This document shows positions 15,665-24,733 of a DNA stretch of 64,000 nucleotides, piece by piece. The stretch's first letter is position 1. Each line of letters begins with the position of its first letter. The notes below the pieces were generated by a model. That model had not been told where the DNA came from and made no database searches. It worked only from the letters and a program-made list of their open reading frames with translations. The DNA is from Microbacterium trichothecenolyticum (lineage in GTDB: Bacteria > Actinomycetota > Actinomycetes > Actinomycetales > Microbacteriaceae): assembly GCF_030818955.1 (NCBI RefSeq), contig NZ_JAUTBF010000001.1, forward strand, positions 3,038,001 through 3,102,000. Reading direction: 5' to 3'. A program made the translations under genes and the position numbers.

Positions 15665-16827
15665 CGACGCTGTCACCCGGCATCCTCGCCGCTCTCGAGA
15701 AGCAGGCCATCGAGCTGCCCTCGTGGGCCTTCGGCAACTCCGGCACGCGCTTTCGCGTGTTCCCCACGCCCGGCACTCCGCGCGACGTGTTCGAGAAGGT
15801 CGCCGACGCCGCCGAGGTCAACCGCCTCACCGGGCTTTCCCCGAGCGTGGCCCTGCACATCCCGTGGGACCTCGTCGACGACTTCGGGGCGCTCCGTCGT
15901 CACGCCGAAGACCTGGGCGTGCGTCTCGGCACGATCAACTCCAACACCTTCCAGGACGAGGACTACAAGTTCGGCGCCCTCACCCACCACGACGAGCGCA
16001 TTCGCCGCAAGGCCATCGAGCACCACCTCGCGTGCATCGACGTGATGGATGCCACGGGCTCGCGCGATCTGAAGATCTGGCTCGCCGAGGGGTCGAACTA
16101 CCCCGGTCAGAACGACATGCGCGACCGCCAGGACCGTCTGAACGATTCGCTGCGCCAGATCTACGCGCACCTCGGCGACGACCAGCGCCTGGTGCTGGAG
16201 TACAAGTTCTTCGAGCCGTCGTTCTACCACACCGACGTTCCCGACTGGGGGACGTCCTACGTGCAGGTGGCTTCGCTCGGCGACAAGGCCGTGGTGTGCC
16301 TCGACACCGGGCACCACGCGCCCGGCACCAACATCGAGTTCATCGTCATGCAGCTCCTGCGGCTCGGAAAGCTCGGCTCCTTCGACTTCAACTCCCGCTT
16401 CTACGCCGACGACGACCTCATCGTCGGTGCAGCGGACCCCTTCCAGCTGTTCCGGATCCTCGTCGAGGTCGTGCGCGGGGGTGGGCTGAACAACCCCGAC
16501 GTGGCGTTCATGCTCGACCAGTGCCACAACATCGAGGCCAAGATCCCCGGGCAGATCCGCTCCGTGCTCAACGTGCAGGAGATGACCGCCCGGGCGCTCC
16601 TCCTCGATCGCGACGCGCTCGCCGCCGCGCAGCGCGAGAACGACGTGCTCACCGCGAACGCGGTCTTCATGGACGCGTTCTCCACCGACGTGCGTCCCGC
16701 CCTCGCCGAATGGCGCCAGTCGCGGGGCCTGCCCGCCGACCCGATGGGGGCGTACGCCGCCTCCGACTACCAGACCCGTATCGCCGCCGACCGTGTCGGC
16801 GGCACCCAGGCCGGATGGGGAGCTTGA
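15661..16827 (+). CDS. rhaI: L-rhamnose isomerase (RhaI type)
   Basis: A 388-residue TIM-barrel isomerase of the Pseudomonas stutzeri L-rhamnose isomerase type, distinct from E. coli RhaA. It converts L-rhamnose to L-rhamnulose. Recognisable segments include LPSWAFGNSGTRF, ALHIPWD, KIWLAEGSNYPGQ, LEYKFFEPSFYHTD, CLDTGHHAPGTNIE and FDFNSRFYADDDL, which carry the metal-binding Glu, Asp and His residues. Length is near the family norm (roughly 380-430). It is coupled to rhaM upstream and followed three bases later by a transporter. Confidence 0.95.
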   Translation: MTTLSPGILAALEKQAIELPSWAFGNSGTRFRVFPTPGTPRDVFEKVADAAEVNRLTGLSPSVALHIPWDLVDDFGALRRHAEDLGVRLGTINSNTFQDEDYKFGALTHHDERIRRKAIEHHLACIDVMDATGSRDLKIWLAEGSNYPGQNDMRDRQDRLNDSLRQIYAHLGDDQRLVLEYKFFEPSFYHTDVPDWGTSYVQVASLGDKAVVCLDTGHHAPGTNIEFIVMQLLRLGKLGSFDFNSRFYADDDLIVGAADPFQLFRILVEVVRGGGLNNPDVAFMLDQCHNIEAKIPGQIRSVLNVQEMTARALLLDRDALAAAQRENDVLTANAVFMDAFSTDVRPALAEWRQSRGLPADPMGAYAASDYQTRIAADRVGGTQAGWGA

Positions 16828-16829
16828 CC

Positions 16830-18146
16830 ATGACCACGACCACCACGAAGCGCCCGCTGTCGGCGTGGAAGGCCACCATCGCCGTGGCCATGTCGAACTA
16901 CATCGAGGCCGGTGCCATCATCGCCCTCGCGACCAGCCTCACCCTGTGGCAGGAGTCGTTCGGCTTCAGCGACGGCGTCGTCGGCGTCATCGCCGCGCTG
17001 TCGGCCAACGCCTTCGGCTCCGCGATCGGTGCCGCGATCGGCGGCCCTCTCTGCGACCGCCTCGGCCGCAAGTTCATCTACACCTACGACCTCATCGTGT
17101 TCATGCTCGGCGCCCTGCTCGTGGCTTTCTCGGGCAACGTCGTCGTGCTCATGATCGGCGTCATCCTCATGGGCATCGCGGTGGGCGCCGGGGTGCCGGC
17201 ATCCTGGACCTACATCGCCGAGGAGGCGCCGAGCGAACAGCGCGCGGCCCACGTGGGCACGGCACAGCTGGCCTGGTCCATCGGCCCCGCCGTCGGGTTC
17301 CTGCTCGCCGTCGTGGTCGGCCCGCTGGGCCTGTGGGGCTCGCGCCTGATCTTCCTGCACCTGTTCGTCATCGCCGCGATCACCTGGTGGGTGCGCCGGG
17401 GTCTGCCCGAGTCGCGCCGCTGGAAGGAACAGCGCGCGGCTGCGACCAGCGCGGGGGAGCGCATCTCGTTCTTCAGCGGCCTCGCGGGGCTCCTGCGCGA
17501 GCGCAAGAACTGGACGGCGCTGCTGTTCCTGCTCGGCGTCTACGGCCTGTGGAACACCGTGGCGGGACAGGCCGGCATCTTCCAGCCGCGCGTGTACGAC
17601 GCCTCGGGCCTGCACGACCCGGTGCAGCAGAACCTCCTGCAGGTGCTCGTGTGGACGCTCACCGCCGCGGCCACGTACTTCGGTTTCATGCGCTACGGCG
17701 ACCGCGTCAGCCGCCGCTGGCTGTACTTCGGCGGCGCGGCCCTCGGCGTGGTCGCGTGGGCGGTGCTCATCTACGCCCCGCCGGGTCTGGGCTCGCTGCT
17801 GTTCTTCGCGGTCGCGTGGGGCGTCTCGGCCGGTGTCGGTGCGCAGGCGTTCTACGGCCTGTGGACGGCGGAGCTGTTCGCCACCCGGTACCGTGCGAGC
17901 GCGCAGGGCGTGCTGTTCATGCTCGCCCGCGTGATGGTGGGTCTGCTGAGCCTGGTGTTCCCGATCCTGCTCGCCCAGACGGGGCTGGCCGTGCTCGGGC
18001 TCATCATCCTCGCGCTGCTCGTAGCCGCGATGGTCATCGGCACCGTGTGGGCCCCGCGCACCGAGGGCAAGTCGCTCGAGCAGATCGAGCAGGAGCGCTA
18101 CGGCGCGAACGTGCCCCTGTCCACGCCCGTGCCCCCGAACCTCTGA
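16830..18146 (+). CDS. MFS transporter, putative L-rhamnose permease
   Basis: A 438-residue major facilitator of the sugar-porter-like group with about 12 transmembrane helices. Motif DRLGRKFIYTYDL lies in the first cytoplasmic loop, and PESRRWKEQ in the central loop, as in sugar/metabolite symporters. Start ATG 16830 follows GATGGGGAGC; an ATG at 16815 would only add five residues. Placement between the isomerase and the aldolase genes makes L-rhamnose the likely substrate. No ABC rhamnose importer is present here. Substrate is inferred from context alone. Confidence 0.85.
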   Translation: MTTTTTKRPLSAWKATIAVAMSNYIEAGAIIALATSLTLWQESFGFSDGVVGVIAALSANAFGSAIGAAIGGPLCDRLGRKFIYTYDLIVFMLGALLVAFSGNVVVLMIGVILMGIAVGAGVPASWTYIAEEAPSEQRAAHVGTAQLAWSIGPAVGFLLAVVVGPLGLWGSRLIFLHLFVIAAITWWVRRGLPESRRWKEQRAAATSAGERISFFSGLAGLLRERKNWTALLFLLGVYGLWNTVAGQAGIFQPRVYDASGLHDPVQQNLLQVLVWTLTAAATYFGFMRYGDRVSRRWLYFGGAALGVVAWAVLIYAPPGLGSLLFFAVAWGVSAGVGAQAFYGLWTAELFATRYRASAQGVLFMLARVMVGLLSLVFPILLAQTGLAVLGLIILALLVAAMVIGTVWAPRTEGKSLEQIEQERYGANVPLSTPVPPNL

Positions 18147-18172
18147 TCGCTCTCTTCCAGGAGGACACTTCC

Positions 18173-20209
18173 ATGACCAGCTCCACCGCTGCCGCCCTCG
18201 TCGCGCGCAGCAACCGCCTCGGCTCCGACCCGAAGGTCACCAACTACGCCGGGGGCAACACCTCCGCCAAGGGCACCGACATCGACCCCGTCACCGGGGA
18301 GCCGGTCGAGCTGCTCTGGGTCAAGGGGTCGGGCGGTGACTTGGGCACGCTCACCGAGAAGGGTCTCGCCGTGCTGCGGCTGGACCGTGTGCGCGCGCTC
18401 GTCGAGGTCTACCCCGGCATCGAGCGGGAAGACGAGATGGTGGCGGCGTTCGACTACTGCCTGCACGGCAAGGGCGGCGCCGCCCCCTCGATCGACACCG
18501 CGATGCACGGCCTCGTGGATGCCGCGCACGTCGACCACCTGCATCCCGACGCGGGCATCGCGATCGCCACGGCGGCCGACGGCGAGGAGCTGACGACGAA
18601 GATCTTCGGCGACAAGGTCGTGTGGGTGCCGTGGCGCCGCCCGGGCTTCCAGCTGGGGCTCGACATCGCGGCGATCAAGCAGAAGAACCCCCAGGCGATC
18701 GGAACCATCCTCGGCGGCCACGGGATCACGGCCTGGGGCGACACCTCCGAGGAGGCCGAGCGCAACAGCCTCTGGATCATCGACACGGCCCAGGCCTACA
18801 TCGACGAGCACGGCGTCGCCGCGCCGTTCGGCGGTGTGCGCGCGGGATTCGCGGCCCTGCCCGAGGCCGAACGCCGGGCGAAGGCGGCGGCGCTGGCCCC
18901 GACGATCCGCGGCCTCGCCTCGACCGACAGACCGATGGTCGGCCACTTCACCGACAGTGACGTGGTGCTCGACTTCTTGGCATCCGAGAAGGCCCCCGCC
19001 CTGGCCGCGCTCGGCACGAGCTGCCCCGATCACTTCCTGCGCACGAAGGTCAAGCCGCTGCTGCTCGACCTGCCGGCCGACGCATCCGTGGAGGAGTCGA
19101 TCGCGCGTCTCGGCGAGCTGCACGAGCAGTACCGCGCCGACTATCAGGCCTACTACGACGCGCACGCGGACGCCTCCTCGCCGGCCATCCGCGGAGCCGA
19201 CCCGCTCATCGTGCTCGTGCCGGGCGTCGGCATGCTCTCGTACGGTGCGAACAAGCAGACCGCGCGCGTCGCGGGGGAGTTCTACGTCAACGCCATCAAC
19301 GTCATGCGCGGCGCGGAGGCCCTGTCGACCTACGCTCCGATCTCGGATGCCGAGAAGTTCCGCATCGAGTACTGGGCGCTGGAGGAGGCGAAGCTGCAGC
19401 GGATGCCGAAGCCCAAGACGCATCAGGGACGCATCGCGTTCGTCACAGGCGCGGCATCCGGGATCGGCAAGGCCATCGCCACGCGCCTGGCCGCCGAGGG
19501 CGCGTGCGTCGTCGTCGCCGACCTCGACCTCGACAAGGCCCAGGCCGTCGCCGCCGAGCTCGGCTCGACCGACGTCGCGATCGGCGTCGCCGCGAACGTG
19601 GCGGATGCCGAGGGCGTGCAGGCCGCGATCGACGCCACCGTGCTCGCCTTCGGCGGCATCGACCTCGTCGTGAACAACGCCGGGCTCTCGCTGTCGAAGC
19701 CGCTGCTGGAGACCACCGAGAAGGACTGGGACCTGCAGCACGACGTCATGGCGAAGGGCTCGTTCCTCGTGTCGAAGGCCGCGGCGAAGGCGCTGATCGC
19801 GCAGCGGATGGGCGGGGACGTCATCTACATCTCGTCGAAGAACTCCGTGTTCGCGGGCCCCAACAACATCGCGTACTCGGCGACCAAGGCCGACCAGGCG
19901 CACCAGGTGCGTCTGCTCGCCGTCGAGCTCGGCGAGCACGGCGTCCGCGTGAACGGCATCAACCCCGACGGCGTCGTGCGCGGCTCGGGGATCTTCGCCG
20001 CCGGTTGGGGAGCCAACCGCGCCGCGACGTACGGCGTCGACGAGAAGGATCTCGGGCAGTTCTACGCCAACCGCACGATCCTCAAGCGCGAGGTCGTGCC
20101 CGAGAACGTCGCCGATGCGGTGTACGTGCTCACCGGCCCCGAGCTCTCGCGCACGACCGGCCTGCACATCCCCGTCGACTCGGGCGTCGCGGCGGCGTTC
20201 CTGCGGTGA
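18173..20209 (+). CDS. rhaEW: Bifunctional rhamnulose-1-phosphate aldolase / L-lactaldehyde dehydrogenase
   Basis: A 678-residue fusion. Residues 1 to about 420 are a class II aldolase: SNRLGSDPKVTNYAGGNTS, VDHLHPDAGIAIA with zinc-binding histidines, and GTILGGHGITAWG. From about 425 a short-chain dehydrogenase follows: AFVTGAASGIGKAIA nucleotide loop, VVNNAGL, ISSKNS and AYSATKAD with the catalytic Tyr-x-x-x-Lys. Known members of this fusion (RhaEW of Bacillus and Chloroflexus) cleave L-rhamnulose-1-phosphate to dihydroxyacetone phosphate and L-lactaldehyde, and oxidise the latter to L-lactate. AGGAGGACAC before ATG 18173 is the strongest ribosome site in the operon. The stop overlaps the rhaB start. 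Confidence 0.94.
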   Translation: MTSSTAAALVARSNRLGSDPKVTNYAGGNTSAKGTDIDPVTGEPVELLWVKGSGGDLGTLTEKGLAVLRLDRVRALVEVYPGIEREDEMVAAFDYCLHGKGGAAPSIDTAMHGLVDAAHVDHLHPDAGIAIATAADGEELTTKIFGDKVVWVPWRRPGFQLGLDIAAIKQKNPQAIGTILGGHGITAWGDTSEEAERNSLWIIDTAQAYIDEHGVAAPFGGVRAGFAALPEAERRAKAAALAPTIRGLASTDRPMVGHFTDSDVVLDFLASEKAPALAALGTSCPDHFLRTKVKPLLLDLPADASVEESIARLGELHEQYRADYQAYYDAHADASSPAIRGADPLIVLVPGVGMLSYGANKQTARVAGEFYVNAINVMRGAEALSTYAPISDAEKFRIEYWALEEAKLQRMPKPKTHQGRIAFVTGAASGIGKAIATRLAAEGACVVVADLDLDKAQAVAAELGSTDVAIGVAANVADAEGVQAAIDATVLAFGGIDLVVNNAGLSLSKPLLETTEKDWDLQHDVMAKGSFLVSKAAAKALIAQRMGGDVIYISSKNSVFAGPNNIAYSATKADQAHQVRLLAVELGEHGVRVNGINPDGVVRGSGIFAAGWGANRAATYGVDEKDLGQFYANRTILKREVVPENVADAVYVLTGPELSRTTGLHIPVDSGVAAAFLR

Positions 20210-21621
20210 GCGCGGCGGCGGAGGGCGCCGGAGCGAGGGCGGTGGCGGCCGTCGATCTCGGCGCGACCAGCGGCCGGGTGATGATCGGTCGCGTCGGGGC
20301 CGGGGTGCTCGAGCTCGAACAGGTCGCCCGTTTCGCGAACGGACCCGTCCAGCGCGCAGACGGGTGGCACTGGGACCTCGAGGCCCTGTCGGCGAACGTG
20401 CGGGCGGGCCTGGCCGAGGCGCTGCGCCGCGAGCCCTCGATCGAGAGCGTCGGCATCGACTCGTGGGCCGTGGACTACGGCCTGCTGGGCGCGGACGGCC
20501 TGCTCGCCGAGCCGTTCCACTATCGCGACGAGCGCACGGTCCGGGGCGTGGACGCCGTGCACGCGGTCGTGCCGTTCGAGGAGCTGTATCGCCGCAACGG
20601 GCTGCAGTTCCTGCCGTTCAACACGCTGTACCAGTACGCGGTCGACGCACGTCTCGCCGACGCCGAGGCGAGTCTGCTCATCCCCGATCTGTTGGCCGAG
20701 CGACTGACCGGCCGTCGCGTCGCCGAGCGGACGAACGCCTCGACCACCGGTCTGCTCGATCTGCACACCGGGCAGTGGGATCACGCGCTCGCCGAGGCGC
20801 TCGGCATCCCGATCTCCGTGCTGCCCCCGCTGGTCGACCCGGGGGAGACGATCGGGGCGGCGGGTGAGGTCGCCGGGCTCCCGGTCATCGCCGTGGGCTC
20901 GCACGACACCGCCTCGGCGGTCGTCGCCGTTCCGCTGTCCACCCCGCACGCGGCCTACATCTCGTGCGGCACGTGGGGGCTGGTCGGCCTGGAGCTTCCG
21001 GCGCCGATCGTGACGGATGCCGCCCGCGCGGCCAACTTCACCAACGAGGGCGGCGTCGACGGGCGCGTGCGGTTCCTCCGCAACGTCACGGGCCTGTGGC
21101 TGCTGAGCGAGACGGTGCGGGCCTGGTCGGAGGCGGACGGCGCCCCGGTCGATCTGCCGTCGCTGCTCGCTGCCGCCGCGGACGCGCCGACCCCCGCGCG
21201 GCTGTTCGACGCGGACGATCCCTCGCTCGCCGCCCCCGGGAACATGCCGGAGCGCATCGCGACGCTGCTCGGGATGCCGGCACCCGGTGCCGAGGCACGG
21301 CCCGCGTTCGTGCGCGTCATCATCGAGAGCATCGCCGAGGCCTTCGCCCGGACTGTGCGGGCGGCGGCGGATCTCGCCGGGCGCGAGGTCGATGTCATCC
21401 ACCTGGTCGGAGGCGGGGCCCTCAACGCCCTGCTCTGCCAGGCCACCGCCGACCGCAGCGGCCTGCCGGTTCTCGCCGGGCCCGTCGAGGCGACGGCGCT
21501 GGGCAACGTCCTGGTGCAGGCGCGGGCCCTCGGCGCCTTCGGGGCCGATGCGTCGCTGGAGGACCTGCGGGCGCGCGTGGCGGAGACATTTCCTCCGCGG
21601 CGGTTCGATCCGCACCCCTGA
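20206..21621 (+). CDS. rhaB: L-rhamnulokinase
   Basis: A 471-residue FGGY-family sugar kinase. The N-terminal phosphate motif AAVDLGATSGRVMIGR is typical of rhamnulokinases, followed by SVGIDSWAVDYGLL, RNGLQFLPFNTLYQ and the second domain VGSHDTASAVVAVPL, YISCGTWGLVG and IHLVGGGALNALLCQ. It phosphorylates L-rhamnulose at C1 to feed the aldolase. The GTG start at 20206 overlaps the rhaEW stop (GTGA). It is the last gene of the operon, and a GC hairpin follows its stop. Confidence 0.95.
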   Translation: MSAAAEGAGARAVAAVDLGATSGRVMIGRVGAGVLELEQVARFANGPVQRADGWHWDLEALSANVRAGLAEALRREPSIESVGIDSWAVDYGLLGADGLLAEPFHYRDERTVRGVDAVHAVVPFEELYRRNGLQFLPFNTLYQYAVDARLADAEASLLIPDLLAERLTGRRVAERTNASTTGLLDLHTGQWDHALAEALGIPISVLPPLVDPGETIGAAGEVAGLPVIAVGSHDTASAVVAVPLSTPHAAYISCGTWGLVGLELPAPIVTDAARAANFTNEGGVDGRVRFLRNVTGLWLLSETVRAWSEADGAPVDLPSLLAAAADAPTPARLFDADDPSLAAPGNMPERIATLLGMPAPGAEARPAFVRVIIESIAEAFARTVRAAADLAGREVDVIHLVGGGALNALLCQATADRSGLPVLAGPVEATALGNVLVQARALGAFGADASLEDLRARVAETFPPRRFDPHP

Positions 21622-21627
21622 ACCCCC

Positions 21628-21649
21628 TTCCCGCCCCGTCGGGCGGGAA
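21628..21649 (+). terminator. Hairpin downstream of rhaB
   Basis: TTCCCGCCC and GGGCGGGAA form a 9-bp stem with a CGTC loop right after the rhaB stop. There is no T-run, as is common in high-GC actinobacteria. Confidence 0.6.
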
Positions 21650-21655
21650 CTACTA

Positions 21656-21670
21656 TGTGGTCAGACCACA
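21656..21670. promoter_or_regulatory. GntR/FadR-type operator before lldD
   Basis: TGTGGTCAGACCACA is a perfect palindrome around one central base and contains TGGTCNGACCA, the core typical of FadR-subfamily GntR regulators, including lactate regulators of the LldR type. It lies 17 bases before the lldD start. No GntR gene is in the window. Confidence 0.68.
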
Positions 21671-21687
21671 CGAAAGAGAGAACTCCC

Positions 21688-22944
21688 ATGGTCCAGCGCC
21701 AGCTGCCCAAGGTCGGCGAGCTCCTCGAGCTCATGCAGTTCAAGAAGCCCGAGCTCGACGCGCGTAAGCGCCGCCTCGACGCCGCCCTGACGATCGGCGA
21801 CCTGCGCACGATCGCGAAGCGCCGCACGCCCAAGGCGGCCTTCGACTACACCGACGGTGCGGCCGAGGGCGAGCTGTCGCTCGATCGCGCTCGCCGCGCA
21901 TTCGAAGACGTGGAGTTCCACCCCGACATCCTGCGTCCGGCCGCGCACGTCGACACCTCATGCGAGATTCTCGGGGGACCTTCCGCCCTGCCCTTCGGCA
22001 TCGCCCCCACCGGCTTCACGCGTCTCATGCAGACCGAGGGCGAGACGGCGGGTGCGTCCGCCGCCGCCGCGGCCGGCATCCCGTTCACTCTGTCGACGCT
22101 CGGCACGACCTCGATCGAGGGCGTGAAGGCCGCGAACCCCGCAGGCCGCAACTGGTTCCAGCTGTACGTCATGCGTCAGCGCGAGATCTCGTTCGGGCTC
22201 GTCGAGCGGGCCGCCGCCGCCGGCTTCGACACGCTCATGTTCACCGTCGACACCCCGATCGCCGGGGCCCGACTGCGCGACAAGCGCAACGGATTCTCGA
22301 TCCCGCCGCAGCTGACGCTCGGCACGATCGTCAACGCCATCCCGCGCCCGTGGTGGTGGTACGACTTCCTCACCACGCCGAAGCTCGAATTCGCCTCGCT
22401 CAGCACCACCGGTGGCACCGTGGGCGAGCTGCTGAACGCGGCGATGGACCCGACGATCAGCTACGACGACCTCGACGTCATCCGGGGCATGTGGCCGGGA
22501 AAGCTCGTGGTCAAGGGCGTGCAGAACGTGACCGACGCCGCGCGCCTGGTCGACCTCGGCGTCGACGGCATCGTGCTGTCCAACCACGGCGGACGTCAGC
22601 TCGACCGCGCGCCGATCCCCTTCCACCTGCTCCCGAACGTCGTGCGCGAGGTGGGCAAGGACGCCACCGTCATGGTCGACACCGGCATCATGAACGGCGC
22701 CGACATCGTGGCATCCGTCGCCCTCGGCGCGAAATTCACGCTCGTCGGCCGGGCCTACCTCTACGGCCTCATGGCCGGCGGGCGCCAGGGCGTCGACCGC
22801 ACGATCGCGATCCTGCGCAGCGAGATCGAGCGCACGATGGCCCTGCTCGGTGTCTCCTCGCTCGCCGAGCTCGAGCCGCGTCACGTCACGCAGCTGACGC
22901 GCCTGGTGCCGGTGACGGCCCCGGGAGCGGACGCGCGCGTCTGA
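21688..22944 (+). CDS. lldD: L-lactate dehydrogenase / alpha-hydroxy-acid oxidase (FMN)
   Basis: A 418-residue FMN-dependent alpha-hydroxy-acid dehydrogenase. Motifs include [55 protein letters not shown], and the active-site [14 protein letters not shown] with catalytic His300, followed by [20 protein letters not shown]. It oxidises L-lactate to pyruvate, passing electrons to quinone or oxygen. Start ATG 21688 follows GAAAGAGAGAA. It stands just after the rhamnose operon, whose last step yields L-lactate, but has its own GntR-type operator and a hairpin before it, so it is probably a separately controlled unit. Confidence 0.92.
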   Translation: MVQRQLPKVGELLELMQFKKPELDARKRRLDAALTIGDLRTIAKRRTPKAAFDYTDGAAEGELSLDRARRAFEDVEFHPDILRPAAHVDTSCEILGGPSALPFGIAPTGFTRLMQTEGETAGASAAAAAGIPFTLSTLGTTSIEGVKAANPAGRNWFQLYVMRQREISFGLVERAAAAGFDTLMFTVDTPIAGARLRDKRNGFSIPPQLTLGTIVNAIPRPWWWYDFLTTPKLEFASLSTTGGTVGELLNAAMDPTISYDDLDVIRGMWPGKLVVKGVQNVTDAARLVDLGVDGIVLSNHGGRQLDRAPIPFHLLPNVVREVGKDATVMVDTGIMNGADIVASVALGAKFTLVGRAYLYGLMAGGRQGVDRTIAILRSEIERTMALLGVSSLAELEPRHVTQLTRLVPVTAPGADARV

Positions 22945-22960
22945 CGCCGGGCACCGCGGC

Positions 22961-23131
22961 GGTGCGCAACCTCCGTGATGTGCGCATCCTCTGCGCGCTC
23001 GCGGCGACGGGGCTGAGGTTGTGCGCATCGCTGAAGTTGTGCGCGCTGCCGTGGGTGTGCGCATCCTCCGCGCGCTCCCGCGACGCGGCTGAGATCGTGC
23101 GCATCGCTGAGGTTATGCGCGCCCTCGGGTC
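22961..23131. repeat. Intergenic GAGGTTGTGCG repeat cluster, second site
   Basis: Between convergent lldD and the TetR gene, units such as GCGCAACCTCCGTGATGTGC, GCTGAGGTTGTGCGCATCGC and GCTGAGATCGTGCGCATCGC alternate in both directions. They match the cluster at 296-491. Nothing coding is seen here. Confidence 0.7.
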
Positions 23132-23143
23132 GGCGGCGTCGTC

Positions 23144-23803
23144 CTACCGCGGCGGCGCCAGCAGGCCGCCCAGCGCGCCGAGCACATCGGCGAGCGGGAT
23201 CGACGGCTCGAGCAGCCACTGCACCTGCAGCCCGTCCGAGGCGGCGATGAGGAGTGCGGCCACCTGGTCGGGGTCGCAGTCCGCGCGGACGCGGCCGTCG
23301 GCCTGCTCGGCGCGCAGGCGCTCGGCGAGCTCGGCGCGCAGGCGCGCGAAGCGCTCGGTGAAGTAGGCGCGGGCGGACGCGCTGTCGTCTTTCAGCGAGG
23401 CCGCGACGAGCGTCGTATAGAGCTCGACCAGTCCCGGTACCGAGGTGTTGTGGGCTGCGGCGTCGGTGAGCGACGACAGGGCGGTGGCGTCGGGAGCGGG
23501 CGGCGTCTGCCGGTTCGCGTGGTCGTAGACGGCGACGAGCAGCTGCTCGCGCGAGTCGAAGTAGTGCAGCAGGGCAGCGTGCGAGACGCCGAGCGCCCGC
23601 GCGATGCTCCGCAGTGAGGCGCCCTCGGCGCCGCGTTCGGCGAACACGTCGATCGCGCGATCGAGGATCTCCTGTCGGCGGGCGACGCCCTTCGTGTAGG
23701 CGCCCGAGCGGCCGAGGCGGTCGTGGGTCGCGGGTACGCCGTCGGGCGGGTGCGCGCCATCGAGCGGGTGCGCGCCCTCGGCGGCCTCGTCGTCCCGTGT
23801 CAT
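23144..23803 (-). CDS. TetR family transcriptional regulator
   Basis: A 219-residue TetR-type regulator. The DNA-binding domain is preceded by about 35 extra residues (including repeated AHPLDGAHPPDG) and reads RRQEILDRAIDVFAERGAEGASLRSIARALGVSHAALLHYFDSREQL (in parts). The C-terminal half includes LRAELAERLRAEQADGRVRADCDPDQVAALLIAASDGLQVQWLL, common to a widespread actinobacterial subgroup. ATG 23803 is preceded by TACACT at exactly six bases, fitting a leaderless transcript. Divergent from a sugar isomerase/oxidoreductase operon, which it probably represses in the absence of a sugar-derived ligand. Confidence 0.86.
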   Translation of the reverse strand: MTRDDEAAEGAHPLDGAHPPDGVPATHDRLGRSGAYTKGVARRQEILDRAIDVFAERGAEGASLRSIARALGVSHAALLHYFDSREQLLVAVYDHANRQTPPAPDATALSSLTDAAAHNTSVPGLVELYTTLVAASLKDDSASARAYFTERFARLRAELAERLRAEQADGRVRADCDPDQVAALLIAASDGLQVQWLLEPSIPLADVLGALGGLLAPPR

Positions 23804-23809
23804 CGGGCC

Positions 23810-23815
23810 AGTGTA
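23810..23815 (-). promoter_or_regulatory. Putative -10 box of the TetR gene
   Basis: On the minus strand TACACT ends six bases before ATG 23803, with no ribosome site in between. This fits the leaderless pattern seen at several other genes in the window. Confidence 0.4.
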
Positions 23816-23831
23816 GACGCGCAAAAAAGTG

Positions 23832-23840
23832 ACCACTGGT
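23832..23840. promoter_or_regulatory. Short palindrome, possible TetR operator
   Basis: ACCACTGGT is a 4+4 palindrome within AAGTGACCACTGGTTGGTTT, the AT-richest part of the divergent promoter region between the TetR gene and the isomerase operon. It is short, so the assignment is weak. Confidence 0.3.
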
Positions 23841-23908
23841 TGGTTTGCTGGTAGCGTTCCCACAGGTGCCGATCGCGGCACCGTTCGACGACGAACGAGG
23901 AAGGCCCG

Positions 23909-24733
23909 ATGTCGCTCCCCACCCCCTCCGTGCAGCTCTACACCCTGGTCGAGGAGTTCCGCGCCGACCCGGCCCGCTCGCTCGACAAGCTGGCCGCTCT
24001 CGGCCTGCGTCACGTCGAAGCCTTCGATTTCGTGAGTCGCCCGACCGAGATCCGCGCGGCCCTGGATGCCAGCGGCCTCACCGCGGCGACCGGACACGCG
24101 CCCCTGCTGTCCGACGAGCTATGGACGCCCGACGGCACGATCCCCACCCCCGAGCCGGAGGCCGTGCTGGAGGCGGCGGCGACGCTCGGACTGACCACGG
24201 TGATCGATCCCTTCGTCGAACCCGAGCGCTGGGCCACGGTCGACGGCGTGGCCGAGATCGGCGAGCGACTCAACGCCGTCGCCGACCTCGCCGCCACCTA
24301 CGGGCTGGGCGTCGGCTACCACAATCACGCGCAGGAGTTCCTGCTCGACATCGACGGCGTGAGCGCCTTCGAGTACGTCGTCGCCCACACCGACGAGCGC
24401 GTCGCGATCGAACTCGACCTGTTCTGGGCGCTCACCGGTGGGCAGGACGTCCCCGCCCTGGTGCGGCGCCTCGGCTCGCGCCTGCTCGCGGTGCACGTCA
24501 AAGACGGTTTCGTCCCCACCGAGAACCCCTTCGCCCCGGGTGCCGACCGCGACGTGACGCGTCACCTCGACCAGCGCCGCCCCGGAGAGGGCCAGGTGCC
24601 CGTCGTCGAGGCCATGCGGGCGACGGATGCCGTGCGCTGGGCCGTCATCGAGTACGACCGGTCGCCCGGCGACGTGTTCGACGACATCGCCGCGAGCTAC
24701 GCGTTCCTGCTCGAGAAGGGCCTCGCGGCGTGA
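23909..24733 (+). CDS. Sugar phosphate isomerase/epimerase (xylose-isomerase-like TIM barrel)
   Basis: A 274-residue protein of the AP-endonuclease-2/xylose-isomerase-like TIM-barrel family (IolE/IolI type). The barrel begins PSVQLYTLVEEFRADPARSLDKLAALGLRHVEAF. Metal-ligand strands are visible as GVGYHNHAQEF, AIELDLFWALTGG, LLAVHVKDGF and AVIEYDRSPGD. ATG 23909 follows GAGGAAGGCCC. The next gene, an NAD-dependent sugar dehydrogenase, starts within its stop codon (GTGA). Such pairs usually oxidise and isomerise a polyol or a sugar. The substrate is not identifiable here. Confidence 0.87.
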   Translation: MSLPTPSVQLYTLVEEFRADPARSLDKLAALGLRHVEAFDFVSRPTEIRAALDASGLTAATGHAPLLSDELWTPDGTIPTPEPEAVLEAAATLGLTTVIDPFVEPERWATVDGVAEIGERLNAVADLAATYGLGVGYHNHAQEFLLDIDGVSAFEYVVAHTDERVAIELDLFWALTGGQDVPALVRRLGSRLLAVHVKDGFVPTENPFAPGADRDVTRHLDQRRPGEGQVPVVEAMRATDAVRWAVIEYDRSPGDVFDDIAASYAFLLEKGLAA

